From Archangium sp. (GTDB lineage: Bacteria > Myxococcota > Myxococcia > Myxococcales > Myxococcaceae): 64,000 nt of DNA. Below the pieces are notes generated by a model. That model worked only from the letters and a program-made list of their open reading frames with translations. It was not told where the DNA came from and made no database searches. The position numbers and the translations under genes are program-made. Positions 42,064-55,843 of the stretch are shown piece after piece. Numbering within the stretch: position 1 is the first letter of the stretch; the number at the start of each line of letters is the position of its first letter. The stretch lies in the NCBI GenBank assembly GCA_030695565.1, contig JAUYRZ010000116.1, positions 59,669 to 123,668 on the forward strand. The letters are read 5' to 3'.

Positions 42064-42479
42064 AGACCATCCGGGTCGTCGCTGCGTTGATCGCCGACCC
42101 GCGCGATCCGTCGCGCTTCCTGGTGCAGCAGCGCCTGCCCGACAAGAGCAGGGCCAATCTCTGGGAGTTCCCCGGCGGTAAGGTGGAGCCAGGGGAGACC
42201 GACGAAGCCGCGCTCGTTCGCGAGTGCCAGGAAGAGCTGGCCGTCGAGCTGAGAGTGGGCCGCCGGCTCTGGAGCACCACCCACGAGTACGACGATTTCA
42301 CCGTGCAGCTCGAGCTGTTCGCGGCCGACATCGAGTCGGGTGAGCCGAAGCCGCTGGGCGCTCAGGCGCTGAGGTTCTGTACGCCGAAGGAAATGCAGGC
42401 CCTGCCGTTCTGCGAGGCCGACATCCCCTTGCTCGAGCTCCTGCTGTCTCCCTCTCCCTTCGGGAGAGGGTTGGGGTGA
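42060..42479 (+). CDS. Nudix hydrolase, MutT-like
   Basis: A 139-residue protein with the full Nudix box GGKVEPGETDEAALVRECQEELAVEL at about residues 40-65 and the N-terminal strand VVAALIADPRDPSRFLVQQRLP. It would hydrolyse nucleoside triphosphates such as 8-oxo-dGTP. The last residues (LLSPSPFGRGLG) are encoded by a dispersed repeat, so the native C-terminus has been replaced or extended. It overlaps the chrA start. Confidence 0.88.
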   Translation: MKTIRVVAALIADPRDPSRFLVQQRLPDKSRANLWEFPGGKVEPGETDEAALVRECQEELAVELRVGRRLWSTTHEYDDFTVQLELFAADIESGEPKPLGAQALRFCTPKEMQALPFCEADIPLLELLLSPSPFGRGLG

Positions 42480-42482
42480 GGG
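42448..42482. repeat. Dispersed palindromic repeat, copy 6, across a gene junction
   Basis: CTCCCTCTCCCTTCGGGAGAGGGTTGGGGTGAGGG encodes the last residues and the stop of the Nudix gene and also supplies the GTG (42476) used as start of the chromate-transporter gene. The hairpin CCCTCTCCC TTC GGGAGAGGG is perfect. Confidence 0.85.
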
Positions 42483-43045
42483 ACAAGACTTCTCTCCAAG
42501 AACTCGCACTGCTTTTCCTCCGCCTGGGGACCACCGCCTTCGGAGGCCCCGCGGCCCACGTCGCGATGATGCAGGACGAAGTGGTCAAACGCCGCGGCTG
42601 GATGACCGACGAACACTTCCTCGATCTGGTCAGCGCCACCAACCTCATCCCCGGGCCCAACTCGACCGAGCTGGCGATTCACATCGGCTTCGAGCGGCGC
42701 CGCTGGGCCGGGCTCGTGGTCGCAGGCATCTGCTTCATCGTGCCGGCGATGTTGATCACCGCGCTCTTCGGCTGGGCGTACGTGAAATTTGGCCAACTGC
42801 CCGCGGTCGGCTGGGTGCTCTACGGCATCAAGCCGGTGATCCTCGCCGTGGTGGTGCAAGCCATCTGGGCGCTGATCCCCAAAGCAGCGCGTGACGGCTG
42901 GCTGAGTTTCCTGGGCACGGTGGCCGCAATTCTCGCCGCCATCGGAGTCAACGAGCTGCTCGTGCTCTTCGGAGCCGGCTTCATCTCTGTGCTCGGAACA
43001 AAGACCCCCCCTCGCCCCGGGCCTGCGGGGAGAGGGTCGGGGTGA
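42476..43045 (+). CDS. chrA: Chromate transporter, N-terminal half (split gene)
   Basis: About 176 native residues of the first CHR domain: SLQELALLFLRLGTTAFGGPAAHVAMMQDEVVKRRGW, NLIPGPNSTELAIHIGFERRRWAGLVVAGICFIVPA and five or six membrane helices. The frame then enters a dispersed repeat (GTKTPPRPGPAGRGSG) and stops at 43045. ChrA exports chromate with the membrane potential. The second half continues in another frame after the repeat, so this was probably one long-chain ChrA gene. Confidence 0.8.
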   Translation: MRDKTSLQELALLFLRLGTTAFGGPAAHVAMMQDEVVKRRGWMTDEHFLDLVSATNLIPGPNSTELAIHIGFERRRWAGLVVAGICFIVPAMLITALFGWAYVKFGQLPAVGWVLYGIKPVILAVVVQAIWALIPKAARDGWLSFLGTVAAILAAIGVNELLVLFGAGFISVLGTKTPPRPGPAGRGSG

Positions 43046-43051
43046 GGGGCC
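43004..43051. repeat. Dispersed palindromic repeat, copy 7, interrupting chrA
   Basis: CCTCGCCCCGGGCCTGCGGGGAGAGGGTCGGGGTGAGGGGCC lies exactly between the two CHR halves and carries the stop codon that ends the first. Reading through the repeat in the third frame is open into the second half. Confidence 0.85.
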
Positions 43052-43109
43052 ACACCTCCTCCCCATCGCACCGGTCGCAGCCGCAGCGGCAGCCGCCACC
43101 CAGGTCAGC

Positions 43110-43637
43110 TTGTCCTCATTGTTCTTCGTCTTCCTCAAGATCGGCTCCGTCTTGTTCGGCAGCGGCTACGTGCTGCTGGCATTCCTGCGCGCTGATCTCG
43201 TCGAGCGCCTGGGCTGGCTGACGGAATCACAGCTGTTCGACGCGATCGCCGTGGGGCAGATCACGCCCGGCCCGGTCTTCACCACCGCGACCTTCATCGG
43301 CTACCTGTTGGCAGGGCCGGGTGGGGCGCTGGTCGCGACCGTGGGGATCTTCCTGCCGGCCTTCGTCTTCGTGGCGCTCAGTGGTCCGCTGGTTCCGAAG
43401 ATCCGCCGATCGCCCTGGGCCTCGGCCTTCCTCGACGGGGTGAACGTTGCTTCGCTCGCCTTGATGGCGGTGGTCACGGCGCAGTTGGGAAAATCAGCCT
43501 TGATCGATGTCGCCACGATCATGCTCTGCGCGTTGAGCGCCGCCCTGTTGCTGCGGTTCAAGCTCAACTCGACCTGGCTGGTGTTGGGTGGCGCCGCGGC
43601 CGGTGGAGTGCTTCATCTGGCGGGACTGGCAGCCTGA
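43110..43637 (+). CDS. chrA: Chromate transporter, C-terminal half (split gene)
   Basis: The second CHR domain: SSLFFVFLKIGSVLFGSGYVLLAFLRADLVERLGWL, AVGQITPGPVFTTATFIGYL and several helices. Its frame is open from the repeat onward (EGPHLLPIAPVAAAAAATQVSL), a normal inter-domain linker for long ChrA, but the only start codon is TTG 43110 with no good ribosome site. It is probably a remnant of one disrupted gene, or needs frameshifting or re-initiation. It overlaps the next ATG by one base. Confidence 0.7.
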   Translation: MSSLFFVFLKIGSVLFGSGYVLLAFLRADLVERLGWLTESQLFDAIAVGQITPGPVFTTATFIGYLLAGPGGALVATVGIFLPAFVFVALSGPLVPKIRRSPWASAFLDGVNVASLALMAVVTAQLGKSALIDVATIMLCALSAALLLRFKLNSTWLVLGGAAAGGVLHLAGLAA

Positions 43638-44461
43638 TGAAATTCCTCGAACGCACCTTTCAGCTCACCAAAGGGGTCGGCCCGTGGCGCGAGCGCGATC
43701 TGTGGGCGCGTGAGCTCGAGACCTGGGCCGACTTTGAGAAGGCAGCTGCGACCGGCGTGGTGATGAACGAGCGGCTCGATCAAGAACTGCTCGAGGCGAT
43801 CGTCAAGACCCGCGACGCGTTGAACCGCCGCGCCCTGGTGGAGCTCGCGGCCCTGGTGCCGGTGAAGGAACACTGGCGGTTGTACGGCGACTTTCTCGAT
43901 GAGGCTGCGTTCTTCGACATCGAGGCCGATGCCGATCACGCCCCGACCGTGGTGGGCGTGATGGATCGGCAAGGTGTGGCCACCTTCCGCCGAGATCACA
44001 CCTTGCACCTGCTCCCGGAGCGGCTGGCGAAGAGCCGCATCTGGGTGACCTTCAACGGCTCGGTGTTCGACGTGCCGGCGTTGGAGAAGGCGTTCGACGA
44101 CTTCCCCAAACCCGTGGTGCACCTCGATCTGCGCTTCCTGATCAGGCACGCCAGGCTGAAGGGTGGCCTCAAGGGCGTGGAAGACTCCATTGGCCTTGCC
44201 CGGCCTCAGCACCTGCGTGGCGTGAAGGGCCTCGACGCGATTCGCCTCTGGCGCGAGTGGATCTTCAACAAGGAGCTTGGCGCGCTGCGCTTGCTCGTCG
44301 AATACAACCTGTACGACGCGATCAACCTGCGCTCGGTGCTGGAGTGGACGCTCTGGCGCGTGGCCGATCTCAACACCTGGAACGTGAACCGCGAGCCCAT
44401 GTTTCAGCGCGGCGACATCCTCTACGACGTCAGCCGGCTGGTTCTGGCGCAAGAAGGGTGA
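43637..44461 (+). CDS. YprB-like ribonuclease-H-fold exonuclease domain protein
   Basis: A 274-residue protein. FFDIEADADHAPTVVGVMD gives the first acidic pair, WVTFNGSVFDVPALEKAF the second motif with Asn/Asp, and YNLYDAINLRSVLEW the C-terminal Tyr-Asp, as in DnaQ/YprB-like RNase H domains. It would be an exonuclease acting on DNA or RNA. It starts at the stop of the chrA remnant. Confidence 0.78.
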   Translation: MKFLERTFQLTKGVGPWRERDLWARELETWADFEKAAATGVVMNERLDQELLEAIVKTRDALNRRALVELAALVPVKEHWRLYGDFLDEAAFFDIEADADHAPTVVGVMDRQGVATFRRDHTLHLLPERLAKSRIWVTFNGSVFDVPALEKAFDDFPKPVVHLDLRFLIRHARLKGGLKGVEDSIGLARPQHLRGVKGLDAIRLWREWIFNKELGALRLLVEYNLYDAINLRSVLEWTLWRVADLNTWNVNREPMFQRGDILYDVSRLVLAQEG

Positions 44462-44485
44462 CCGGCGGCCCCGGGTGGCCTGAAG

Positions 44486-45013
44486 TCATTTCCTTTTCTT
44501 CTTCGGGTTCTTCTTGGCGGAGGGCTCGGGCTGAACGTCGCCGGCGATTCGAAAAGCGAGCTCCCAGTCGTTCCAGGTGCCGCCCGAGTCGTCGGTGACG
44601 ATCGGCCCGAGCTCGGCGTCCAGCACCAGGGTGTAGCCGCGGCCAGTCTTGAGCGGCTCTGGCAGGGCCATCACGTAGGTCCGCCCATCGGCCATCAGCT
44701 CGTCATCCGACGCGACGACTTGTTCGCGAAAATCGAGCAACCGGATCCGAAAATCCTTCAGCTTGATCGGCAGGGACACCGTCAACCCGGTCGCGGCCTC
44801 GATCTGGGAACTCGCCACGACTGGTGAAGTCCCGCCATCAGGAAACGCGGCAATCACGGTGGCCTCGAGACTCGAAGGCAGCGGTGGCCCGGCATCGATC
44901 GGAGGTCCCGCATCGAACTCGATCATCGCCACGCCGGCGTCGATCACGGGCCTCGGCAACTCTGCAGGACAGGCCGCCAGCAACAGCCCGATAACCAGCC
45001 AAACTGAACGCAT
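44486..45013 (-). CDS. Lipoprotein of unknown function
   Basis: A 175-residue protein from ATG 45013 with a lipobox (WLVIGLLLAAC), a Pro/Asp linker (EFDAGPPIDAGPPLPSS), a beta-rich domain resembling an Ig-like fold (FRIRLLDFREQVVASDDELMADGRTYVMALPEPLKTGRGYTLVLDAELG) and a Lys-rich tail (KKNPKKKRK). It lies just outside the left end of the proposed island. Confidence 0.7.
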   Translation of the reverse strand: MRSVWLVIGLLLAACPAELPRPVIDAGVAMIEFDAGPPIDAGPPLPSSLEATVIAAFPDGGTSPVVASSQIEAATGLTVSLPIKLKDFRIRLLDFREQVVASDDELMADGRTYVMALPEPLKTGRGYTLVLDAELGPIVTDDSGGTWNDWELAFRIAGDVQPEPSAKKNPKKKRK

Positions 45014-45058
45014 GATGAGCCACCTGATACAGCCATTCCTCTCGGAAAACCCCATAGG

Positions 45059-45102
45059 CCGACGTCGGATAATGAGCGTTATGTAAACTAACCGGCCAAT
45101 CC
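45059..45102. other. Candidate left attachment/end site of the island
   Basis: The segment contains the palindrome CCGACGTCGG (45059-45068), the inverted repeat ATAA-tgagcg-TTAT (45069-45082) and ATGTAAACTA-acc-GGCC-a-AT (45081-45100). The last also occurs as ATGTAAACTA-tgt-GGCC-c-AT at 58932 in the same orientation. It lies about 30 bases beyond the 3' end of a tyrosine-recombinase gene, a usual position for an attachment site. Confidence 0.45.
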
Positions 45103-45132
45103 GCCCACGGGTTCTCGGCTGGTGTTTTCGGG

Positions 45133-46350
45133 TTATCGCCAGGCGTCCGTCAGCGCGATGCGGTAGCGCGTCTCGAGTTGCGTGAGCGCAGCTCGGTACT
45201 CCTTGCCCACTGTCTCGAGGGTGATCTCCGTGTACCGAAGGGTCATCCGGTAGTCCCGGTGGCCGAGCAGCTTCATCACGCCCATCAAGCTCATGCCGGC
45301 GTTCAGCAAGGTCGTGGCGTACGTGTGCCTCAGCCGATGCGTCGTCATCCCGTCGGGGATCGCGATGCCAGCTGAGGCCTCATCAAGCGCCGCCTTCAGG
45401 TGCAGATGGCGAGTCTTGTGGCCGCGGATCGTCTCGATGAGCAGCTCGCGGTCAGGCCGTCCGGTTCGCTGTAGCCCTTCCACGACGGCCAGCGTTCGCT
45501 CGTCCAGCGGCACCAAGCGTTCGCTGTTCAGTTTGCCCAACGGCACCTTGAGGAACGTGTTGCCGACGTCGTCCTTACGGACGCAGTCGATCGTCAGGCC
45601 CGAGAGCTCGCCAACGCGCAAGCCGGTGTTCCTCATGACGAGCAGTCCTTGCTGGTATGGATCTTCGGAGCTCGCCAGTCGGCGCTGAAGTTCCTGATCG
45701 GCCTCCGGCGCGATCGGCCGCGGCAGGTAGATCGGCAGCTTCGGAAGATCCGAGGAGCGAATCAGTCCGTCGGCATCCGCATCGAGCAGCCCGGCATCAT
45801 TCAGCGCCCGGAGGTAGACCCGCGCCGCGACGATCACGTTCACTCGGGTGTGCGGCGACTGACCGCGTTCGGCGTGGAGGTACTGGAGCCACTGCGACAT
45901 CTGCCCGCGGCTCAGCGTCTGGATCGCGATGTCGTTTTCGGCGAGCCAGTTGTGCAGCAACCGGAGGCACTGGCGGTAATGCCCGCACGTGGCCGGCTTG
46001 AGGGTTGGCCTCAGGGACTCGAGGAAGTGCTCGGCCGACTGGGGCAACTCCTGCCGGCGGACGCGCAGCCACGCCGAGTCGAAGCTGATGAGTTCGCGTG
46101 CTCGCAGCCAGTCGAGGTACCGGAACAGGATGTACCGATAGCCGTTCCTCGTCGTCGCGAGGATCGGCTTCTCCGCGGGGTTCGCCAGGAAGAGATCGAC
46201 GTCGACGCGCGTGAGGCTCTCGAGCCAGCGATTCTTTCGCTCCATCCATCCGTGGAAGAGCCGGACCGCAGCCTTGCCGTGGCGCCCTTCCGGCGCTGCC
46301 AAGAAGTCGACCGCCACCTGCGGCAGGAAGATCACGTGAGGGCGAGTCAT
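45133..46350 (-). CDS. Tyrosine recombinase/integrase (405 aa)
   Basis: It breaks and rejoins DNA through a 3'-phosphotyrosine. An N-terminal SAM-like region is followed by a catalytic domain with RNTGLRVGELSGLTI (first Arg), THRLRHTYATTLLNAG (His-x-x-Arg), LLGHRDYRMTLRYTEI (His and nucleophilic Tyr), so it appears complete. The N-terminal half contains two successive core-binding-like segments. The ATG overlaps the stop of a second recombinase upstream, indicating that they are made together, as in multi-recombinase transposons. Confidence 0.9.
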   Translation of the reverse strand: MTRPHVIFLPQVAVDFLAAPEGRHGKAAVRLFHGWMERKNRWLESLTRVDVDLFLANPAEKPILATTRNGYRYILFRYLDWLRARELISFDSAWLRVRRQELPQSAEHFLESLRPTLKPATCGHYRQCLRLLHNWLAENDIAIQTLSRGQMSQWLQYLHAERGQSPHTRVNVIVAARVYLRALNDAGLLDADADGLIRSSDLPKLPIYLPRPIAPEADQELQRRLASSEDPYQQGLLVMRNTGLRVGELSGLTIDCVRKDDVGNTFLKVPLGKLNSERLVPLDERTLAVVEGLQRTGRPDRELLIETIRGHKTRHLHLKAALDEASAGIAIPDGMTTHRLRHTYATTLLNAGMSLMGVMKLLGHRDYRMTLRYTEITLETVGKEYRAALTQLETRYRIALTDAWR

Positions 46351-47378
46351 AGGTCCGACCTGTAGCGACGCTGGATGACCTTCGACGCGCGCCGGTATTC
46401 GGCAGCGATGTCAGTCATCGCGAGGTTGATGTACTGGAGGGTCGTCTCGGCCTGCGAGTGGCCCATCATTGCCTGAAGAATTGGCAGCCTGACGCCGGCG
46501 CGGGCCATGTCGGCGCCGAACGTGTGGCGGAATCGGTGCGCGTTCGCGTTGCTGAGCTCGTCGTCGCGACGCCGGTAGCGGAACAGACTTCGCAGTCCCG
46601 CACTCGTCATCGGCTGCCCTCGGTGCGGTCCCTTGAGCACGACGAAGAGCCCTTGCGTCGTGGACGCCTCGGGGCGCTCGAGGTCCAGGTACCGTCCCAG
46701 CAACCGGCGGAGCATCTCGGGAATCGGCATCGCCCTCTCCTTCCCGCCCTTCCCTCGGACCCGCAGACGGAGATCGTCGAGCGATACGTCTGCGCACTCG
46801 AGGAGCAGGACCTCGAGCGAGCGCAGCCCGCACAGCAGCATCAGGTAGACGATCGCCAGCTCGCGGTATCGACGGAGGCCGCGGATGAACTGCCGGACCT
46901 GCTTTCGCGTGAGCGGCTCGATCAGCGTGCGAGGAACCTTCACCCGCAGCGCCACGCGTCGTTGCGGCCGAAGCGAATGAAGGCCGAGGTTCTTGTCGCG
47001 ACCGGGACCGCGGAAGTGCGCAGCTGAGCTCGTTCGCTCCGGCTCTTTGCCGCTCACAAACCGGATGAGGAGCTTGCAGCTCGAGAGCCTTCGGTTGATC
47101 GATCGGGGCTGCGCTTCCTCCTGCCGCTGCACGCCGACGTACTCGAGGAGGCCGCGCTCACCGACGTCGGCGAGCTGGTAGGGCGTCGTGGCGAGCCAGC
47201 GGAAGAAGACGACGAGATCGTGCGCGTAGGCGCGCACCGTCCGCGGCGAGAAGCCCCGCTGGGTGACCGTCGCGAGGAACGCATTCGCGTGGACGACGAG
47301 CTCGCCCTCCCCGACCACGCCGAACAAGCCGCTAGCCCCAACCCGTGCCGAGTACGTCGCTGTGGTTCCTGTCGTCAT
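46347..47378 (-). CDS. Tyrosine recombinase/integrase (343 aa)
   Basis: A second recombinase with an N-terminal domain (GFSPRTVRAYAHDLVVFFRWL) and a complete catalytic set: CGLRSLEVLLLECAD, AHRFRHTFGADMARAG and MMGHSQAETTLQYINLA. It is less similar to the following gene than expected for a recent duplication, suggesting that the pair has functional division of labour. Coupled downstream by ATGA. Confidence 0.9.
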   Translation of the reverse strand: MTTGTTATYSARVGASGLFGVVGEGELVVHANAFLATVTQRGFSPRTVRAYAHDLVVFFRWLATTPYQLADVGERGLLEYVGVQRQEEAQPRSINRRLSSCKLLIRFVSGKEPERTSSAAHFRGPGRDKNLGLHSLRPQRRVALRVKVPRTLIEPLTRKQVRQFIRGLRRYRELAIVYLMLLCGLRSLEVLLLECADVSLDDLRLRVRGKGGKERAMPIPEMLRRLLGRYLDLERPEASTTQGLFVVLKGPHRGQPMTSAGLRSLFRYRRRDDELSNANAHRFRHTFGADMARAGVRLPILQAMMGHSQAETTLQYINLAMTDIAAEYRRASKVIQRRYRSDL

Positions 47379-47501
47379 TCCCGAAGTGATGCGCGCCAGG
47401 GCCGTCGCTGAACAGACAGGTCAGTGACGGCGGCCCAGCGGAGGCCAGTCAAGTCCTCGCGCTCCTTGGGAGAATCGCGCGAGGCCGGCTCGTGACATCC
47501 A

Positions 47502-47900
47502 TCAGCCCGCGGCAGCAGAAGCCTGTGCGCCCTCGAGATCCGGGAGGTGACCGACGAGCATCCGTCGGAGTTGGCGGCAGAGGCCGGCTCGTGACCGCTC
47601 CTCGGCGTGGCTCAGCAAAAGCATGAATTCGTCAACGCTCTCGGTGAGTTGCGGCGGGAGGCCGGCCCGTGACAACGGCCGAGGATCGCTGCCTCTGCGG
47701 CCGGCGCGGCTGGTCCTCTGCCGAGTTCGTTCATCGGCTCGTGACTCCGCGAGATCGTTCCGCCGCCGACGTCTGGCCGCAGAGGCGCGTCTTTCCAGCC
47801 GACATGATCGAGAGCAGGTCCGTTGCGTCTTCAGCGCCGAGGCGCCGGGGCGGAACCAGCGAGGGCACTCCGAGCAACGTCGACGTGGAGGAAGAGCCAT
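47502..47900 (-). CDS. Small cysteine-containing basic protein linked to the recombinases
   Basis: A 132-residue, Arg-rich protein with a Cys cluster at the N-terminus (CSECPRWFRPGASALKTQRTCSRSCR), a probable zinc-binding unit, a basic middle and a helical C-terminus. The motif SRAGL occurs twice, and a third in-frame copy lies just beyond the stop. The gene order, upstream of two recombinase genes on the same strand, recalls the accessory TnpC of Tn554-type elements in position and size but no sequence relation is shown. Confidence 0.6.
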   Translation of the reverse strand: MALPPRRRCSECPRWFRPGASALKTQRTCSRSCRLERRASAARRRRRNDLAESRADERTRQRTSRAGRRGSDPRPLSRAGLPPQLTESVDEFMLLLSHAEERSRAGLCRQLRRMLVGHLPDLEGAQASAAAG

Positions 47901-48001
47901 CCCGCCACGGTGCGCTCTCGCACGCTCGGCGCGACTTCCTTGCTGCCTCCCTCAGTCCATGCGGGTGATCCTCACGGGGCGATCACCGGTCTCGCGACTA
48001 C

Positions 48002-48364
48002 TTAGCCGACAACGACCCTGATCTCGTCCGGCTCATCCGCATGGTTCTTCCACACGCGCAGCCTGGTGGTCAGGCCCTCGGTGTCCACCGAATAAATCGG
48101 TGTCCCCTCAGTTGAAAAGAGGCGCAACTTCCGACGAGGAGTGGACAAGACAAGGTCGATGGCTGGAACGCCGTCTGGTGCCTCTTGGGCACTGAGAAGC
48201 GCGATGGTTGTTGGGCCATCTGCAGCCATTTGGGTGCCGATCACAACCATCGACGAGGTTGACGCAACGCGCCCTGCACCGATCGACGGTGGAGTCTCGG
48301 CCGTTCGAATGTCGTCCGCGATCACGAACATTGAGTGAGGCAGCGACACGCTCAACTGCATCAT
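48002..48364 (-). CDS. Small uncharacterised protein
   Basis: A 120-residue protein (MMQLSVSLPHSMFVIADD...) with mixed strands and helices, no signal peptide and no recognised motif. Codon usage is compatible with coding. It lies between the recombinase genes and the metal-resistance cluster. Confidence 0.5.
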   Translation of the reverse strand: MMQLSVSLPHSMFVIADDIRTAETPPSIGAGRVASTSSMVVIGTQMAADGPTTIALLSAQEAPDGVPAIDLVLSTPRRKLRLFSTEGTPIYSVDTEGLTTRLRVWKNHADEPDEIRVVVG

Positions 48365-48423
48365 TGCTTTCCCCTCGCCTGAAGCGCCCTCATGGCAGCG
48401 AGGCCCTGTTCGGCCGGCTCCTA

Positions 48424-48454
48424 TTGACAGTAGGAGTTTTAGAAACCTAGGGTC
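48424..48454 (+). promoter_or_regulatory. Promoter and possible BlaI-type operator of the metal cluster
   Basis: TTGACA (48424-48429) and TAGGGT (48448-48453) are 18 bases apart. The spacer holds a loose inverted repeat TAGGAGTTT-ta-GAAACCTA (48431-48449), a suitable place for a repressor to block polymerase. CCTAGGGTC (48446-48454) recurs inverted at 49939-49947, within the start of the efflux-adaptor gene. Confidence 0.5.
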
Positions 48455-48489
48455 CGGCCCGTGAGTCCGTCAATGAAGTGGAGCGCCCG

Positions 48490-48879
48490 ATGAAGCGGCT
48501 GCCGGTGCTGGGCGAACTCGAGGCCGAAGTGATGGGCATCATCTGGGAGAGCCGCCCGGTGACCGTCAAAGACGTGGGGGCAAAGCTTTCGCGAGAACGC
48601 GCCTACAACACGGTTCAGACGACGCTCGACCGCCTGTTCCGCAAGGAACTCCTTTTCCGCGAGAAGGAGGGTCACGCCTTCGTCTACTCGCAGCGGGTCA
48701 ACCGCGCCGAATACCACCGGCAGCTGCTCTCGAGCGTCGTGGGTGAGCTCCTGCCCCACCATCGCGAACCGGTGCTCGCTGCGTTCGTCGAGATGGCGGG
48801 TGACGCAGACCTCCGGAACCTCGAGCGGCTGGAAGGCTTGATTCAGGCCAGGCGCCGGGCTGAGAGAGATCGCCGATGA
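48490..48879 (+). CDS. BlaI/MecI/CopY-family repressor
   Basis: A 129-residue winged-helix repressor from ATG 48490 with GGAG six bases upstream. LPVLGELEAEVMGIIWESRPVTVKDVGAKLSRERAYNTVQTTLDRLFRKELLFREKEGHAFVY matches the DNA-binding domain including the NTVxTTLxRL recognition helix. BlaI proteins are cleaved on signalling by BlaR1-type proteases; the gene after it encodes such a protease, overlapping by ATGA. The controlled genes here are efflux genes rather than a beta-lactamase. Confidence 0.9.
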   Translation: MKRLPVLGELEAEVMGIIWESRPVTVKDVGAKLSRERAYNTVQTTLDRLFRKELLFREKEGHAFVYSQRVNRAEYHRQLLSSVVGELLPHHREPVLAAFVEMAGDADLRNLERLEGLIQARRRAERDRR

Positions 48880-49880
48880 GGCTCCTGGTCGACCTCGGCG
48901 TCGTCTTCTTCGCGCTGTGCGGTGGCAGCGCGGCGGGCGTGGGCCTCGCGCATCACTTCGCGGGAGGCACCCTCGACCGGCTCGCGCCGCGCTGGCGGGC
49001 CAGGCTTCGCTTCGCCGGCCTGACGGCCCCCCCGCTGTTGGGACTCCTCGGAGTGTGCTTGGCGATTCTCCCCTCCGCGTTGCACCTGGTCGGGCTGGGA
49101 GGCGATCACTGTCTGAACGAGAACGAGCACAGCCACGCTCACCTCTGTCTGCTCCACGCACCGGGCGGCGTTTCGTTCTTCTTGACGGCGGTCGTGGTGG
49201 CCTTTGCCGCTCTCGTGCTGACCCGGCTGACGGTCGCCCTCGTGGTGGGGTGGCAGGCTCGGCGAATCTTCGCCTCCGTGCTGGCCACCAGCACCCTTCG
49301 CCAAATGGGGAAGGCGCAGTTCGCCTTCGAGTCCGATGTGCCTGTGTGCGTCACAACGGGCGTTTTCCGGCCCACCATCTACATCTCGTCAGCAGCCATC
49401 AACGCGCTCGGCCCGGAGTGCGTGGAAGCGGCGCTCGCTCACGAGCGCGGCCACGTGAGACGCCACGACACCCGCGCCCGTTTCGTCGGCTCGCTGCTCG
49501 AGGCGTTCCACGTCCCCATGCTCGGCCGCGAGCTCGCCCACCATTGGCATGAAGACTCAGAGTTCCTGTGCGATCAGTACGCCGCGAAGCTCACTGACTC
49601 GACCACGGTGGCCGAGGCGTTGGTGCGCTTCCGAAGGGCGATGCACGAGGCTGTCGCGGCACCGGCGCTGACCGAGGCCTGCCTGTGTGCTTCTGACTCG
49701 AGTCTCAATGCGCGCGTCAGGGTTCTGCTTGCCCATGACAACGCCGAGGAAGAGACCGGAAGCGTTGCCTTCGCGCTCGGTACCCTTCTCCTCACTGCAA
49801 GCCTGGCGTTTCAGGCGCGTCACCTGCTCCATCACAGCCTCGAGTCCTTCGTGGGCTTCCTGGCAGCCCTGACCAACTGA
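48876..49880 (+). CDS. M56-family (BlaR1-like) membrane metalloprotease with His/Cys loop
   Basis: A 334-residue protein with membrane helices near 3-25, 45-70, 105-130 and 300-320. The zinc motif HERGH is at 189-193 and a likely third ligand lies in HEDSEFLCDQYAAKL. There is no penicillin-binding sensor domain. Between helices 2 and 3, residues 77-94 contain two Cys and five His plus acidic residues, a likely extracytoplasmic metal site. Inferred role: metal binding activates cleavage of the neighbouring repressor and opens the efflux operon. Confidence 0.82.
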   Translation: MRLLVDLGVVFFALCGGSAAGVGLAHHFAGGTLDRLAPRWRARLRFAGLTAPPLLGLLGVCLAILPSALHLVGLGGDHCLNENEHSHAHLCLLHAPGGVSFFLTAVVVAFAALVLTRLTVALVVGWQARRIFASVLATSTLRQMGKAQFAFESDVPVCVTTGVFRPTIYISSAAINALGPECVEAALAHERGHVRRHDTRARFVGSLLEAFHVPMLGRELAHHWHEDSEFLCDQYAAKLTDSTTVAEALVRFRRAMHEAVAAPALTEACLCASDSSLNARVRVLLAHDNAEEETGSVAFALGTLLLTASLAFQARHLLHHSLESFVGFLAALTN

Positions 49881-49894
49881 CCCCGAGAACGGCC

Positions 49895-55839
<5,945 letters not shown>

Positions 55840-55843
<4 letters not shown>

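Noticed and set aside
47481..47673. Three spaced near-identical 16-mers considered as a CRISPR array
   Set aside because: Only three copies, spacing 99 and 78 bases in multiples of three, inside a coding frame, and no cas genes nearby.
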